From Penium margaritaceum (Eukaryota; Streptophyta; Zygnematophyceae; Desmidiales; Peniaceae): DNA of 64,000 bases. The stretch is taken from NCBI GenBank assembly GCA_023375785.1, contig SZWC01000028.1, positions 377,092 to 441,091 of the forward strand. The letters are read 5' to 3'. Both the position numbers and the translations under genes were made by a program. Positions 1 through 10,900 of the stretch are shown here, in pieces. The stretch's first letter is position 1, and every line of letters begins with the position of its first letter. Below the pieces are notes generated by a model. The model was given only the letters and a program-made list of their open reading frames with translations. It was not told the DNA's origin and searched no databases.

Positions 1-33
1 TCACCCTCATTCACGTCCTCCGGCGTCTCCCCC

Positions 34-1480
34 TCAAGGAGTGGCATCAACTCCTCCCTCTTGGAGAGACCTGCTTCCTTGTCTGTCCAACGGTTTTTCT
101 CGTCGATTGACGACATGACTCCGCACAATCTGGTGCCTCCTTGGGTCAAATAGCCGGTACGCCTTGCTTCCGCTCTCATATCCAAGGAAAATACACCGGC
201 GGGTATGCGGGTCCAGCTTACTCCGTCCCTCACGTGCCTGCACCATTGCATGTGCGACACAACCAAACGTGCGAAGGTGACCCACCGCCGGCTTCCTCCC
301 GCTCCACACTTCTTGTGGCGTCTTCCACGCATTGCTCTCCTTGTCCTTCAACGGCTTGGTCGGCATGAAATTCATGATGTACGCTGCTGTCCTTGCCGCC
401 TCCGCCCAATACCGTTGTGTAAGGCCAACATCGCACAACATGGATTGCACCATGTTAAGGATTGTGCGATTTGCTCTCTTTGCGACGCCATTTTGTTGTG
501 GGGAGTGTGGAGTTGTTTTTTGCCACTCAATCCCCGTGCTCTTCATCCATCCAAGGCACCCTGCATATTCACTGCCGTTGTCACTCCGGAACGCCTTCAC
601 CTTCAACTCTGTTTGCCGCTCCACATCAGCCACAAACTCTTGCATGCACGCAAGGACCTCACTCTTCCGCTTCATTGGGTAGAGGTAGAGTTTCCGGCTG
701 TGGTCATTGATGAAGGCGAGGAAGTAGCGAGCTCCGCCGATGGAGCTCTCAAGCGGTCCACACACATCTGTGTGTACCATGGCCAGTTTTGCCGAGGCAC
801 GCGTCCCCGTGGCGACAAACGGCTGCCGAAATGATTTGCCAATGATGCATGGCTCACACACGGTCTCCTTGGTTCCATCAAGGCCGCTGATTTGGAGACC
901 CCGCACCACTTCCCTGTTAGCTATCTCCTTCACTCTTGATAGAGAAATGTGGCAGAGTGGGCGGTGCCATAGGTCCAAATCCCCTCCATCCTTCGTTGCA
1001 AGGTTGGGTACGTTGGACCCCACCCGGCTGCTGAGGATCTTTGCGCGTAGCAGGTACAAGTCGTCCTCCCTCTTGGCGCGCGCAATCAGCTCACCTTTGC
1101 CCTCTTTGCGGATGACGGCCTCCTTCTTTGTGAAGAGCACCTCAAGTCCCTTATCCGTAAGGAGGCTCACGGAGAGCAGGTTTGCCCCCAAGTTAGGCAT
1201 AAGCAGCACATCGTAGATTGTGCTCGTGACATGTTTTCCATGCACAATTGACTCAATGCGGACGTTACCCTCACCGGCGGCCACCTCTGTTTTTCCATTG
1301 GCCACCGTCATGCGTCTCTCCGAGGCGCCGTAGGTGACAAATGCCTCCCTGTTGCATTGCGTGTAGCGGCCTGATCCGGAGTCGATGACGGCAACTCCTG
1401 GATCTTTCAAGTTGGTGGAGTTGTACGCCATAAGGGCGTGCTTATCTTTCTTCCCGCCCACTGAAACCGATCTGTTTTCT
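34..1480 (-). pseudogene. copia protease and integrase region (fossil)
   Basis: This is the pol part of the copia element. An aspartic protease motif I-D-S-G-S lies near 1375-1395. The GAG-pre-integrase zinc site follows, with L-W-H-R-P-L-C-H at about 950-976 and C-E-P-C at about 847-858. The integrase core is recognisable from H-T-D-V-C-G-P-L (about 757-781), S-D-N-G-S-E-Y (about 565-600) and the P-Q-Q-N-G-V region (about 455-510). A C-terminal segment typical of copia integrase (F-G-C-V-A-H, then F-L-G-Y) follows towards the left edge. In the family, the protease cleaves the polyprotein and the integrase inserts the cDNA copy into host DNA. The region is part of a broken element and is not expected to act. 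Confidence 0.85.
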
Positions 1481-1485
1481 TCTTG

Positions 1486-2655
1486 GGACAGTTGCACGCG
1501 TAGTGGCCCTCCTTGCCGCAGTTGAAGCAATCCCCCTTCTTGTCACCCTTCATTGTGCTCTGTTTTGCACCCTTCCACTTGTCGCCTCGGCCTCCACTTT
1601 GAGGATGAACCGTGTAAGCTGAACTTGATGCCGCTGCACTCTCTCGAACGCCACATCGCATCCACTCGTTGCGTACGTACTCAGCAACCTTGGGGTACTT
1701 CAGCTTGCCGGAAGGCCAGCCACCAAGGACTGTGATCATGGGACTCCAACTGTCTGGCAAGGCCAGAAGGAGGATCATAGCTTGCAACTGAGAGTCGACC
1801 TCCCAACCCGTGGCCACGCACTCCGATGCGAGGGACTCAATCTGCTGCATCATCTCCATGATGTTGTCGCCTTTGTTGGCTCGGAGGGTGACGAGCCGTT
1901 TGAAGATGAAGAGCTGGTTGGCAAGATTGCTTGACTGGTAGATGGAGCAGAGTTTTGACCATGCGTCCGCGGCCAGGGTGCATCCTTGGATGTGCCCAAG
2001 TTGTGGTGGACATAACGCGGCCACAAGGAGCGCCANCGGAAGGCCAGCCACCAAGGACTGTGATCATGGGACTCCAACTGTCTGGCAAGGCCAGAAGGAG
2101 GATCATAGCTTGCAACTGAGAGTCGACCTCCCAACCCGTGGCCACGCACTCCGATGCGAGGGACTCAATCTGCTGCATCATCTCCATGATGTTGTCGCCT
2201 TTGTTGGCTCGGAGGGTGACGAGCCGTTTGAAGATGAAGAGCTGGTTGGCAAGATTGCTTGACTGGTAGATGGAGCAGAGTTTTGACCATGCGTCCGCGG
2301 CCAGGGTGCATCCTTGGATGTGCCCAAGTTGTGGTGGACATAACGCGGCCACAAGGAGCGCCAACGCCTTTTTGTTGCGCTTCTTGTATGCCTCCTTCAC
2401 GTCAGCCGTTGCAGTCTCTGGTGGAGCAGTCTCATCACCTTTTACAAGCTCAAGCAGTCCCTTGTCGTCGAGGACGACCTCAAACTGCCACCTCCACAAG
2501 GCGAGTCCTGTCCCATCAAACTTAAGGACAGCGCGGCTGCTCTCTTGCTCGCGAGTTGCCATGTCTTGCTGTTGGAAGCGTGATATCAAGCTGGCTTTGA
2601 AAGCCTTAGAGTCGTGGGCCCATAACCCTTTGTTGGACTGAGGGTGAGTGTGCAC
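1486..2655 (-). pseudogene. copia gag region with zinc knuckle (fossil)
   Basis: This is the capsid/nucleocapsid part of the copia element. The N-terminal part resembles the UBN2/copia gag family, with F-D-G-T-G followed by a tryptophan-rich L-W-R-W-Q-F stretch. A helical core follows. A CCHC zinc knuckle (C-x2-C-x4-H-x4-C) at 1488-1529 comes just before the protease region. A first ATG is near 2655; a second plausible start lies about 30 codons in, directly before the conserved gag fold, so the true start is unsure. A 327-bp segment of this region appears twice around the lone N at 2036, which makes the stretch longer than the family norm for a reason that is probably technical. Gag would package the element RNA in cytoplasmic particles. 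Confidence 0.8.
1709..2363. other. Assembly join: 327-bp direct duplication around a single N
   Basis: Bases 1709-2035 and 2037-2363 read the same, separated by one N at 2036. No satellite or transposon mechanism leaves a single undefined base, and the same pattern occurs twice more in this window (22649 and 30332). The simplest reading is two contig ends that overlap but were not merged. Confidence 0.85.
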
Positions 2656-2827
2656 CTTGGAGGGTCCCTAGCAGTGGCTGGTTCACACCACCAACTGTTT
2701 TTGGAGAGACTGAAACTGTGAAGGCAACTGGTTCCAAGGATGGCAAAATCTGGTCAGAGAGTGAGGCAATAGTTTTGTCCTCAATTGGATGGGCATTAAC
2801 ACTTGGTCAAGGCCCTCAAGCAGTAAC

Positions 2828-2835
2828 ATTTTATA
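2828..2835 (-). promoter_or_regulatory. TATA box of the copia LTR
   Basis: TATAAAAT on the minus strand, about 130 bp before the putative LTR end and about 175 bp before the first gag ATG. The spacing suits an LTR promoter. Confidence 0.5.
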
Positions 2836-3000
2836 GCCACTGATCTAAGCTTTCCAGAACACCAAAGCATGCCAGATTTGGAGCTTCCTAGCAGATTCTA
2901 TGGCTTCTAGAGTGCTCCTTGGTAGGCTGTCCTTTTCCCACCTAGGAAGGCATCCCTTCCCTCCTCTAGACGTTTCTGCCCCTTCCTAGATTCCTCAGCT

Positions 3001-3140
3001 TGCTTCTAGTAGGAGGGAAGGTGTCCAGAAGACCAAGACACCTCTAGATGCCTTGTAGGACAAGTCACCCCTTCTAGAAGGTGTGCCACCTTCCTGGACC
3101 CTCACTTGACCTTCTAGAAGCTTAAAGAGGAATTCTAGAG
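3001..3140. promoter_or_regulatory. Cluster of CTTCTAGAAG palindromes, heat-shock-element-like
   Basis: Two perfect copies of CTTCTAGAAG lie exactly 40 bp apart (3071-3080 and 3111-3120), with imperfect relatives at 3001-3010, 3041-3050 and 3131-3140. Each perfect copy contains TTCnnGAA, the core of plant and animal heat-shock elements. They sit about 240-290 bp upstream of the TATA box, a normal promoter distance. Regulation by heat-shock factor is an inference from the motif alone. Confidence 0.35.
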
Positions 3141-3186
3141 GTTGAGCTAGCTCCCTGGCATCTATTTTCCAACTCCCTTGAGGCAG

Positions 3187-3258
3187 GGCAGAATTGCATC
3201 TTGAGCCCGGGCCCCTGCCTCTAGAGGTGGACACCATTAACCACTAAGCCACTAAGGC
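3187..3258 (-). mobile_element. tRNA-related sequence, possible SINE head
   Basis: On the minus strand a 7-nt acceptor-like segment (3252-3258) is followed at once by TGGCTTAGTGG (3241-3251), an excellent pol III box A. After 33 nt comes GGCTCAAG (3200-3207), a fair box B core. The spacing is that of a real tRNA. No anticodon arm or 3' acceptor pairing is convincing, so it is not a tRNA gene. It may be the head of a SINE whose body merges with the CTAGA-rich stretch, or a separate insertion next to the copia LTR. No target-site duplication was identified. Confidence 0.45.
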
Positions 3259-4119
3259 TTGTATTTTTGGTGTTCCCTTTTGGACTCACTCCTGCCATGG
3301 TGTGGAGCATCATTTCATCACGCAGTGTGTGGTCAACGTTGACAACTCATAATACGAGTCACAAATGGTCAGAGGGGCAAACAATGGTTTGGGAACACCA
3401 AGTATCACATAGCAAGCACAAGGGGCTTCAATACGTAGTGGCACGATGTGGAGACCATGCACGATGACCAACCAAAGTAGGCATATGTCACTCACGATAA
3501 CCAAATAATGTATCTAAGTGTGGTAAACTTTGACAACTCACAACACGAGTCACAAATGGTCAGGGTGGAAGGAAATGGTTTGTGGATACTAGTTATCTAC
3601 TAGCAAGTATAAATACCTTCAATATGTAGTGGCACAATGTGGCTTCAATGCACAGTGACCAACCAATGTATGCATATGTCACTGAACATGTCGAAAGAAT
3701 TTCACTTCATGTGGTCAACATTGAAAACGCATAACACGAGTCACAAATGGTCAGAGGGGAAAACAATAGAATGGGAACACTAGTTATCAAAAAGGAAGTA
3801 CAACGACCTTCAACAAGCAGTGGCACGGTATGGCTAGCATGCAGAGTGACCAACCAAAGGATGCATACGTCATTGACTACGACGGAATGAGTCCACTATG
3901 TGTGCTCAACATTGACAACTCATAACACGAGTCACAAATGGTCAGAGGGAGAGACAATGGTTTGGGAAGCCTATGTATTGACTAAAAAGGACAAACAACT
4001 TCAATTCGTAGTGGCATGATGTGGCTAATATGCACACCAATCAACCAAACTAGGCATATGTCACTGATCGTGACCACAGAATTTCAACATGGATGGTCAA
4101 CGTTGACCAACCATAACAC

Positions 4120-4309
4120 GAGTCACAAACGGTCAGGACAGGAAACAATGCTATGGGAATATTGGTTCTCAACTACCAAGTACAAAGACCTTCAGTCAGT
4201 AGTAGCACGGTGAGGCTACCATGTACAATGACCGACCAAAGTAGGCATATGTCCTGCCTTTGCCCAAAGAAATCCGCTGTGTGTGGTCAACTTTGACACC
4301 TCACAACAC
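4120..4309. repeat. E/A fusion monomer
   Basis: This monomer begins as class E but ends with the A-type junction (TCACAACAC instead of TCATAATAC) and is followed directly by a B monomer at 4310. Most of class A is missing from this HOR. A crossover between E and A near their 3' parts would give exactly one such monomer. Confidence 0.75.
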
Positions 4310-4881
4310 GAGTCACAAATGGTCAGGGAGGAAGGTAATAGTTTGTGAATACTTGTGATCTACTAGCAAGTACAAATACCTTCAATATATAGTGGAATAA
4401 TTTGGCTTGAATGCACAGTGACCAACGAAAGTATGCATATGTCACTAACCTAGACGAACAAATTTTACATCATGTGGTCAATGTTGAAAACGCATAACAC
4501 GAGTCACAAGTGATCAGAGGGGAAAACAATGGATTGGGAAGCCTATGTATTGGCTAGAAAGGACAAAAAACTTCAATACGTAGTGGCACGGTGTGGCTAA
4601 TATGCACACCAAGCAATCAAACTAGGCATATGTCACTGATCATGACCAGAGAATTTCAATATGGGTGGTCAACGTTGACAAACCATAACACGGGTCACAA
4701 ACGTTCAGAACAGGAAACAATGCTATGGGAATATCAGTTCTCAACTACCAAGTACAACGACCTTCATTCAGTAGTAGCACGGTGTGGCTATCATGTACAA
4801 TGACCGAACAAACTAGGCATATGTACAACCTTTGACCAAATAAATCCGCTGTGTGTGGTCAACGTTGACAACTCATAATAC

Positions 4882-5072
4882 AAGTCACGAATGGTCGGAG
4901 GGAGAAACAATGGTTTGGAAACACCAAGTATCACATAGCAAGCACAAGGGGCTTCAATACGTTGTGGCACGGTGTGGAGACCATGCACGATGTCAAACCA
5001 AAGAAGGCATATGTCACTGACCATGACCAAATAATGTCACTAAGTGTGGTAAACTTTGACAGCTCACAACAC
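4882..5072. repeat. Satellite monomer class A (example)
   Basis: Marked by a run of five G before AAACAATGG, then CACCAAGTATCACATAGC, GGAGACCATGCACGATG, and an ending in GGTAAACTTTGAC with CTCACAACAC. A second subtype has CCACGTATCAC and GGGGACC and tracks with the 4-monomer HOR. Confidence 0.85.
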
Positions 5073-5264
5073 GAGTCACAAATGGTCAGTGTGGAAGGTA
5101 ATGGTTTGTGAATACTAGTTATCCACTAGCAATTACACATACATTCTATATGTATTGGCACAACGTGGCTTCAACGCATAGTGACCAACCAAAGTATGCA
5201 TATGTCACTGAACATGACCAAAAGAATTTCACTTCATGTGGTCAACGTTGAAACTGTATAACAC
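5073..5264. repeat. Satellite monomer class B (example)
   Basis: Marked by GGTAATGGTTTGTGAATAC, TACAAATACCTTCAATATG in most copies, GTATGCATATGTCACT and an ending in GTTGAAAACGCATAACAC. This example differs in a few of these words. Sublineages carry GAACAAATTTCACTTC, GAACAAATTTCACGTATG or GAAAGAATTTCACTTC. Confidence 0.85.
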
Positions 5265-5455
5265 AAGTCACACATGGTCAGAGGGGAAAACAATGGATCG
5301 GGAACACTAGTTATCAACTAGGAAGTACAAAGACCTTCAACAAGCAGTGGCACGGTATGGCTAGCGTGCACAGTGACCAACCAAATGATGCATACGTCAC
5401 TGACTACGACCGTAAAAGTCCACTATGTGTGGTCAACATTGACAACTCATAACAC
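5265..5455. repeat. Satellite monomer class C (example)
   Basis: Marked by GGGAACACTAGTTATCAAC, ACCTTCAACAAGCAGTGG, GGCTAGCGTGCACAGTG and CACTGACTACGACCG, and ending in GTCAACATTGACAACTC, where the central CpG of the junction palindrome is CA. Confidence 0.85.
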
Positions 5456-5646
5456 GAGTCACAGATGGCCACAGGGAGAGACAATGGTTTAGGAAGCCTA
5501 TGTATTGGCTAGAAAGGACAAAAAACTTGAATACGTAGTGGCAAGGTGTGGCTAGTATGCACACCAAACAACCAAACTAGGCATATGTCACTCATCATGA
5601 CCACGGAATTTCAATATGGGTGCTCAACGTTGACCAACCATAACAC
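5456..5646. repeat. Satellite monomer class D (example)
   Basis: Marked by GGAAGCCTATGTATTG, CTAGAAAGGACAAA, TATGCACACCAAACAACC in most copies, and an ending in GTCAACGTTGACCAACC, the best copy of the junction palindrome. Confidence 0.85.
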
Positions 5647-5837
5647 GAGTCACAAATGGTCAGGACATGAAACAATGCTATGGGAATATTGGTTCTCAAC
5701 TACCAAGTACAACGACCTTTATTCAGTAGTAGCACGGTGTGGCTACCATGCACAATGACCGACCAAAGTAGGCATATCTACTGCCTTTGACCAAAGAAAT
5801 CTGCTGTGTGTGGTCAACTTTGACAGCTCATAACATG
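5647..5837. repeat. Satellite monomer class E (example)
   Basis: Marked by GAAACAATGCTATGGGAAT, GGTTCTCAACTACCAAG, TCAGTAGTAGCACGGTG, ACTGCCTTTGACCAAAG and an ending in GACAACTCATAATACGAG or a close variant. In most 4-monomer HORs the GTAGCACGG word is GTAGCGCGG. Confidence 0.85.
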
Positions 5838-6598
5838 AGTCACAAATGGTTAGAGGGGGAAACAATGGTTTGGGAACACCAAGTATCACATAGCAAGCAC
5901 AAGGGGCTTCAATACATTGTGGCACGGTGTGGAGACCATGCACGATGACCAACCAAAGCAGTTATATGTCACTGACCATGACCAAGTAATGTCACTAAGT
6001 GTGGTTAACTTTGATAACTCACAACACGGGTCACAAATGGTTAGGGTGGAAGGTAATGGTTTGTGCATAATATTTATCTACTAGCAAGTACAAATACCTT
6101 CAATACGTAGTGGCACAATGTGGCTTCAATGCACAGTGACCAATCAAAGTATGCATATGTCACAAACGATGACGAACAAATTTCACTACATGTGGTCAAT
6201 GTTGAAGACCCATAACATTAGTCACAAATGGTCAGACGGGAAAACAATGGATTGGGAAGCCTATGTATTGGCTAGAAAGGACACAGAACTTCAATAAGTA
6301 GTATCACAGTGTGGCTAATATGCACACCAAAAAATCAAACTAGGCATATGTCACTGATCATGACCACGTTTTTTTATATGGGTGGTCAACGTTGACCAAC
6401 CATACCACGAGTCACAAACAGTTAGGATAGGAAATAATGCTATGGGAATATCTGTTCTCAGTTACCAAGTACAATGACCTTCATTCAGTAGTAGCAGGGT
6501 GTGGCTACCATGTACAATGACCGACCAAAGTAGGCATATGTACTGCCCTTCACCAAAGAAATCCGCTGTGTGTGCTCCACGCTGACAACTCATAATAC
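5838..6598. repeat. Representative 4-monomer HOR unit (761 bp)
   Basis: Order A (5838), B (6028), C/D hybrid (6219), E (6409), with the next A at 6599. The unit is shorter than the 5-monomer unit by one monomer length. Confidence 0.9.
6219..6408. repeat. C/D hybrid monomer (example)
   Basis: The first ~40 bp follow class C (GGGAAAACAATGGATTGGGA); the rest follows class D (AGCCTATGTATTGGCTAG onward). The switch point near GGATTGGGA is the same in the hybrids at about 4500, 8124, 8887, 12466 and many later ones, so all descend from one crossover. Confidence 0.85.
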
Positions 6599-7550
6599 GA
6601 GTCACAAATGGTTAGAGGGGGAAACAATGGTTTGGGAACACCAAGAATCACATAGCAAGCACAAGGGGTTTCAATACGTTGTGGCACGGTGTGGAGACCA
6701 TGCACGATGACCAACCAATGTAGGCATATGTCACTGACCATGACCAAATAATGTCACTAAGTGTGATAAACTTTGACAACTCACAACATGAGTCACAAAT
6801 GGTCAGGGTGGAAGGCAATGGTTTGTGAGTACTAGTTATCTACTAGCAAGTACAAATACCTTCAATATGTAGTGGCACAATGTGGCCTCAATGCACAGTG
6901 ACCATTCAAAGTTTGCATGCGTCACTAACCATGACGAGCGAATTTCGTGTATGTTGTCAATGTTGAAAACGCATCACAGGTCACAAATGGTCAGAGGGGA
7001 AAACAATGGATTGCAAACACTAGTTATCAACTAGCAAGTACAAAGACATTCAACAAGCAGTGCCACGGTATGACTAGCGTGTACAGTGACCAACCAAAGG
7101 ATGCATACGTCACTGACTACGACCGAATAAGTCCACTATGTGTGGTCAACATTGACAACTCATAACACGAGTCACAAATGGTCAGGGGGAGATACAATAG
7201 TTTGGGAAGCCTATGTATTGACTATAAAGGTCAAAGAACTTCAATACGTAGTGGCACGGTATGGCTTATATGCATACCAAACAACCAAACTAGGCATATG
7301 TCACTGTTCATGACCACATTACTTCAATGTGGGTGGTCAACGTTGACCAACCATAACACCAGGCACAAACGAGCAGGACAGGAAACAATGATATGGGAAT
7401 ATCGGTTCTCAACTACCAAGTACAACAACCTTCAGTCAGTAGTAGCACGGTGTGGCTACCATGCACCATGACCGACCACAAAAGGCATATGCACTGCCTT
7501 TGACCAAAGAAATCCGCTCTGTGTGGTCAATGTTGACAACTCATAATAGG

Positions 7551-7932
7551 AGTCACAAATGGTCAGAGGGGGAAACAATGGTTTGTGAACACCAGGTTTC
7601 ACATAGCAAGCAAAAGGGGCTTCAATATGTTGTGGCACGGTGTGGAGACCATGCACGATGACCAACCAAAGTAGGCATATGTCACTGACCATGACCAAGT
7701 AATGTCACTATGTGTGGTAAACTTTGACAACTCACAACACGAGTCACAAATGGTCAGAGGGGGAAACAATGGTTTGTGAACACCAGGTTTCACATAGCAA
7801 GCAAAAGGGGCTTCAATATGTTGTGGCACGGTGTGGAGACCATGCACGATGACCAACCAAAGTAGGCATATGTCACTGACCATGACCAAGTAATGTCACT
7901 ATGTGTGGTAAACTTTGACAACTCACAACACG
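7551..7932. repeat. Exact tandem duplication of one A monomer
   Basis: Bases 7551-7741 and 7742-7932 read identically, including private variants such as CACCAGGTTTCAC. Two A monomers therefore stand side by side, breaking the HOR order. Neighbouring A monomers differ at many sites, so this is a very recent event or an assembly duplication. No N is present. Confidence 0.8.
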
Positions 7933-10900
7933 AGTCACAAATGGTCAGGTTGGAAGGTTATGGTTTGTGAATACTAGTTATATACTAGTAAGTACAAATA
8001 CCTTCAATATGTAGTGGCACAACGTGCCTTCAATGCACAGTGACCAACCAAAGTATGCATATGTCACTAACCATGACGAACAAGTTTCACTTCATGTGCA
8101 CAACGTTGAAAGCATAAAACACGAGTCACAAATGGTCAGATGGGAAAAGAATGGATTGGGAAGCCTATGTATTGGCTAGAAAGGACAAAGAACTTCAATA
8201 CGTAGTGGCACGGTGTGGCTAATGTGCACACCAAACAATCAAACTAGGCATATGTCACTGATCATGACCAGAGAATCTCAATATGGGCGGTCAACGTTGA
8301 CCAACCATAACCTGAGTCACAACCGGTCAGGAGAGTAAACAATGCTATAAGAATATCGGTTCTCAACTACCAAGTACAACAACCTTCATTCAGTAGTAGC
8401 ACGGTTTGGCTACCATGTACAATGACCGACCAAAGTAGGCATATGTACTACCTTTGACCAAAGAAATCCACTGTGTGTGGTCAACGTTGACAACGCATAA
8501 TCTCAGTCACAAATGGTCAGAGGGGGAAACAATGGTTTGGAAACACTAAGTATTACATAGAAAGCACAAGGGGGGTCAATACGTTGTGGCGTGGTGTGGA
8601 GACCATACACGATGACCAACCAACGTACGCATATGTCTTTTACCATGAACAAGTAATGTCACTAAGTGTGGTGAACTTTGACAACTCACAACACGGGTCA
8701 CAAATGGTCGGGATGGAAGGTAATGGGTTGTGAATACTAGTTATCTACTAGCAGGTACAAATACCTTCAATATGTAGTGGCACAATGTGGCTTCAATGCA
8801 CGGTGACGAAGCAAATTATGCATATGTCACTAACCATGACGAACAAATTTCACTTCATGTGCTCAACATTGAAAACGCATAACACGAGTCACAACTGGTC
8901 GGAGGGGAAAACAATGGATTGGGAAGCCTATGTATTGGCTAGAAAGGACAAAGAACTTCAATACGTAGTGGCACGGCGTGGTTTATATGCACACCAAACA
9001 ATCAAACAAGGCATATGTCACTGATCATGACCAGAGAATTTCAATATGGGTGGTCAACGTTGACCAACTATAACACGAGTCACAAACGGCCAGGAGAGGA
9101 AACAATGCTATGAGAATATCTGTTCTCAACTACCAAGTAGATTGACCTTCAGTCAGTAGTAGCGCGGTGTGGCTACCATGCACAATGACCGACCAAAGCA
9201 GGCATGTTTAGCGCGCTGTGTGTGGTCCATGTTGACAACTCATGATACGAGTCACAAATGGTCAGAGGGGGAAACAATGGTTTGGGAACACCACGTATAA
9301 CATAGCAAGCACAAGGGGCTTCAATACGTTGTAGCACGGTGTGGGGACCATGCACGATGACCAACCAAAGTAGGCATATGTCACTGACCATGACCAAATA
9401 ATGTCACAAAGCGTGGTGAATTTTGACAACTCACAACACGAGTCACAAATGGTCAGGGTGGAAGGTAATGGTTTGTGAAAACTAGTTATCTATTAGCAAG
9501 TGTAAATTCCTTCAATATGTAGTGGCAAAAAATGGCTTCAATGCACAGTGACCACCCAAAGTATGCAGATGTCACTGACCATGACGAAAGAATTTCACTT
9601 CATGTGGTCCAAGTTGAAAATGCATCACACGAGTCACAAATGGTCAGAGGGCAAATCAATGGGTTGGGAACACTAGTTTTCAACTAGTAAGTACAAAGGC
9701 CTTCAACAAGCAGTGGCATGGTATGGCTAGTGTGCACAGTGACCAACCAAAGGATGCATACGTCATTGACTACGACCGAATAAGTCCACTATGTGTGGTC
9801 AACATTGACAACTAATAACACGAGTCACAAATGGTCAAAGGGAGATACAGTGGGTTGGGAAGCCTATGTATTGACTATAAAGGACAAAGAACTTCAATAC
9901 GTAGTGGCACGGTGTGGCTAATATGCACACCAAACAACCAAACCAGGCATATGTCACTGATCATGACCATAGAATTTCAATATGGGTGGTCAACGTTGAC
10001 CAACCATATAACGAGTCACAAACGGGCAGGACAGGAAACAATGATATGGGAATATCAGTTCTGAACTACCAAATATAATGACCTTCAGTCAGTAGTAGCA
10101 CGATTTGGCTACCATGCACAATGACTGACAAAAGAAGGCATATGTACTGCCTTTGACCAAGGAAATCAGCTGTGTGTGGTCAACGTTGACAACTCAGAAT
10201 ACGAGTCACAAATGGTCAGAGGGGGAAATAATGGTTTGGGATCACCAAGTATCACATAGCAAGCACAAGGGGCTTCAATAGGTTGTGGCACGGTGTGGAG
10301 ACCATGCACGATGACCAACCAAAGTAGGCATATGTTCCGACCATGACCAGATAATGTCACTAAGTGTGGTAAACTTTGACAACTCACAACACAAGTCACA
10401 AACAGTCAGGGTGGAAGGTAATGGTTTGTGAATACTAGTTATCTACTAGCAAGTACAAATACCTTCAATATGTAGATGTACAATTTGGCTTCAATGCGCA
10501 ATGACCACCCAAAGTATGCATATGTCACTGACCATGACGAAAGAGTTTCACTTCACGTGGTCAACGTTGAGAACGCATAACACAGTCACAAATGGTCAGA
10601 GGGGAAAACAATGGGTTGGGAACACTAGTTATCAACTAGGAAGTACAAAGACCTTTAACAAGCAGTGGCACGGTATGGCTAGCGTGCACAGTGACCAACC
10701 AAAGGATGCATACGTCACTGACTACGACCGAATAAGTCCACTATGTGTGGTCAACATTGACAACTCATAACGCGAGTCACAACTGGTCAGAGGGAGAGAA
10801 AATGGTTTGGGAAGCCTAAGTATTGACTAGAAAGGACAAAGAACTTCAATACGTAGTGGCATGGTGTGGCTTATATGCACACCAAACAACCAAACAAGGC

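Larger units (their letters stand above)
1..3186 (-). mobile_element. Ty1/copia LTR retrotransposon, partial (fossil)
   Basis: Reading leftwards on the minus strand, an LTR-like stretch is followed by a short leader, gag with a zinc knuckle, a protease active-site motif, the GAG-pre-integrase zinc site and the integrase core. Gag-PR-IN with integrase ahead of RT is the Ty1/copia order. RT, RNase H and the other LTR must lie beyond the left edge if they survive. The visible coding part is broken, with at least two or three interruptions, one of which coincides with an assembly join at 2036. Only one LTR could be present, so LTR-LTR dating is impossible here. The protein motifs are still easy to read, which suggests moderate rather than great age. 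The right flank passes into satellite, so the element probably sits at or inside the array. Confidence 0.85.
2697..3186 (-). repeat. Probable copia LTR (boundaries approximate)
   Basis: This non-coding stretch lies just upstream of the copia gag. On the minus strand it ends in CA at 2696-2697 and holds a good TATA box (2828-2835), so a U3-R-U5 arrangement is plausible. The start is not fixed because the partner LTR lies outside the window. Directly after the CA end I could not match a standard tRNA primer-binding site, which lowers confidence. The right part is rich in CTAGA-type short repeats and may contain the promoter. An alternative is that part of this stretch is the body of the tRNA-headed element at 3187-3258. 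Confidence 0.45.
4882..5837. repeat. Representative 5-monomer HOR unit (956 bp)
   Basis: One clean A-B-C-D-E unit, bounded by the class A start at 4882 and the next A at 5838. The five monomers are 191, 192, 191, 191 and 191 bp long. Units of about 952-956 bp recur through all three arrays. Confidence 0.9.

Noticed and set aside
2995-3237. 80-codon minus-strand open frame next to the copia LTR
   Set aside because: It spans the tRNA-like head and CTAGA-rich stretch and has no protein-like features.
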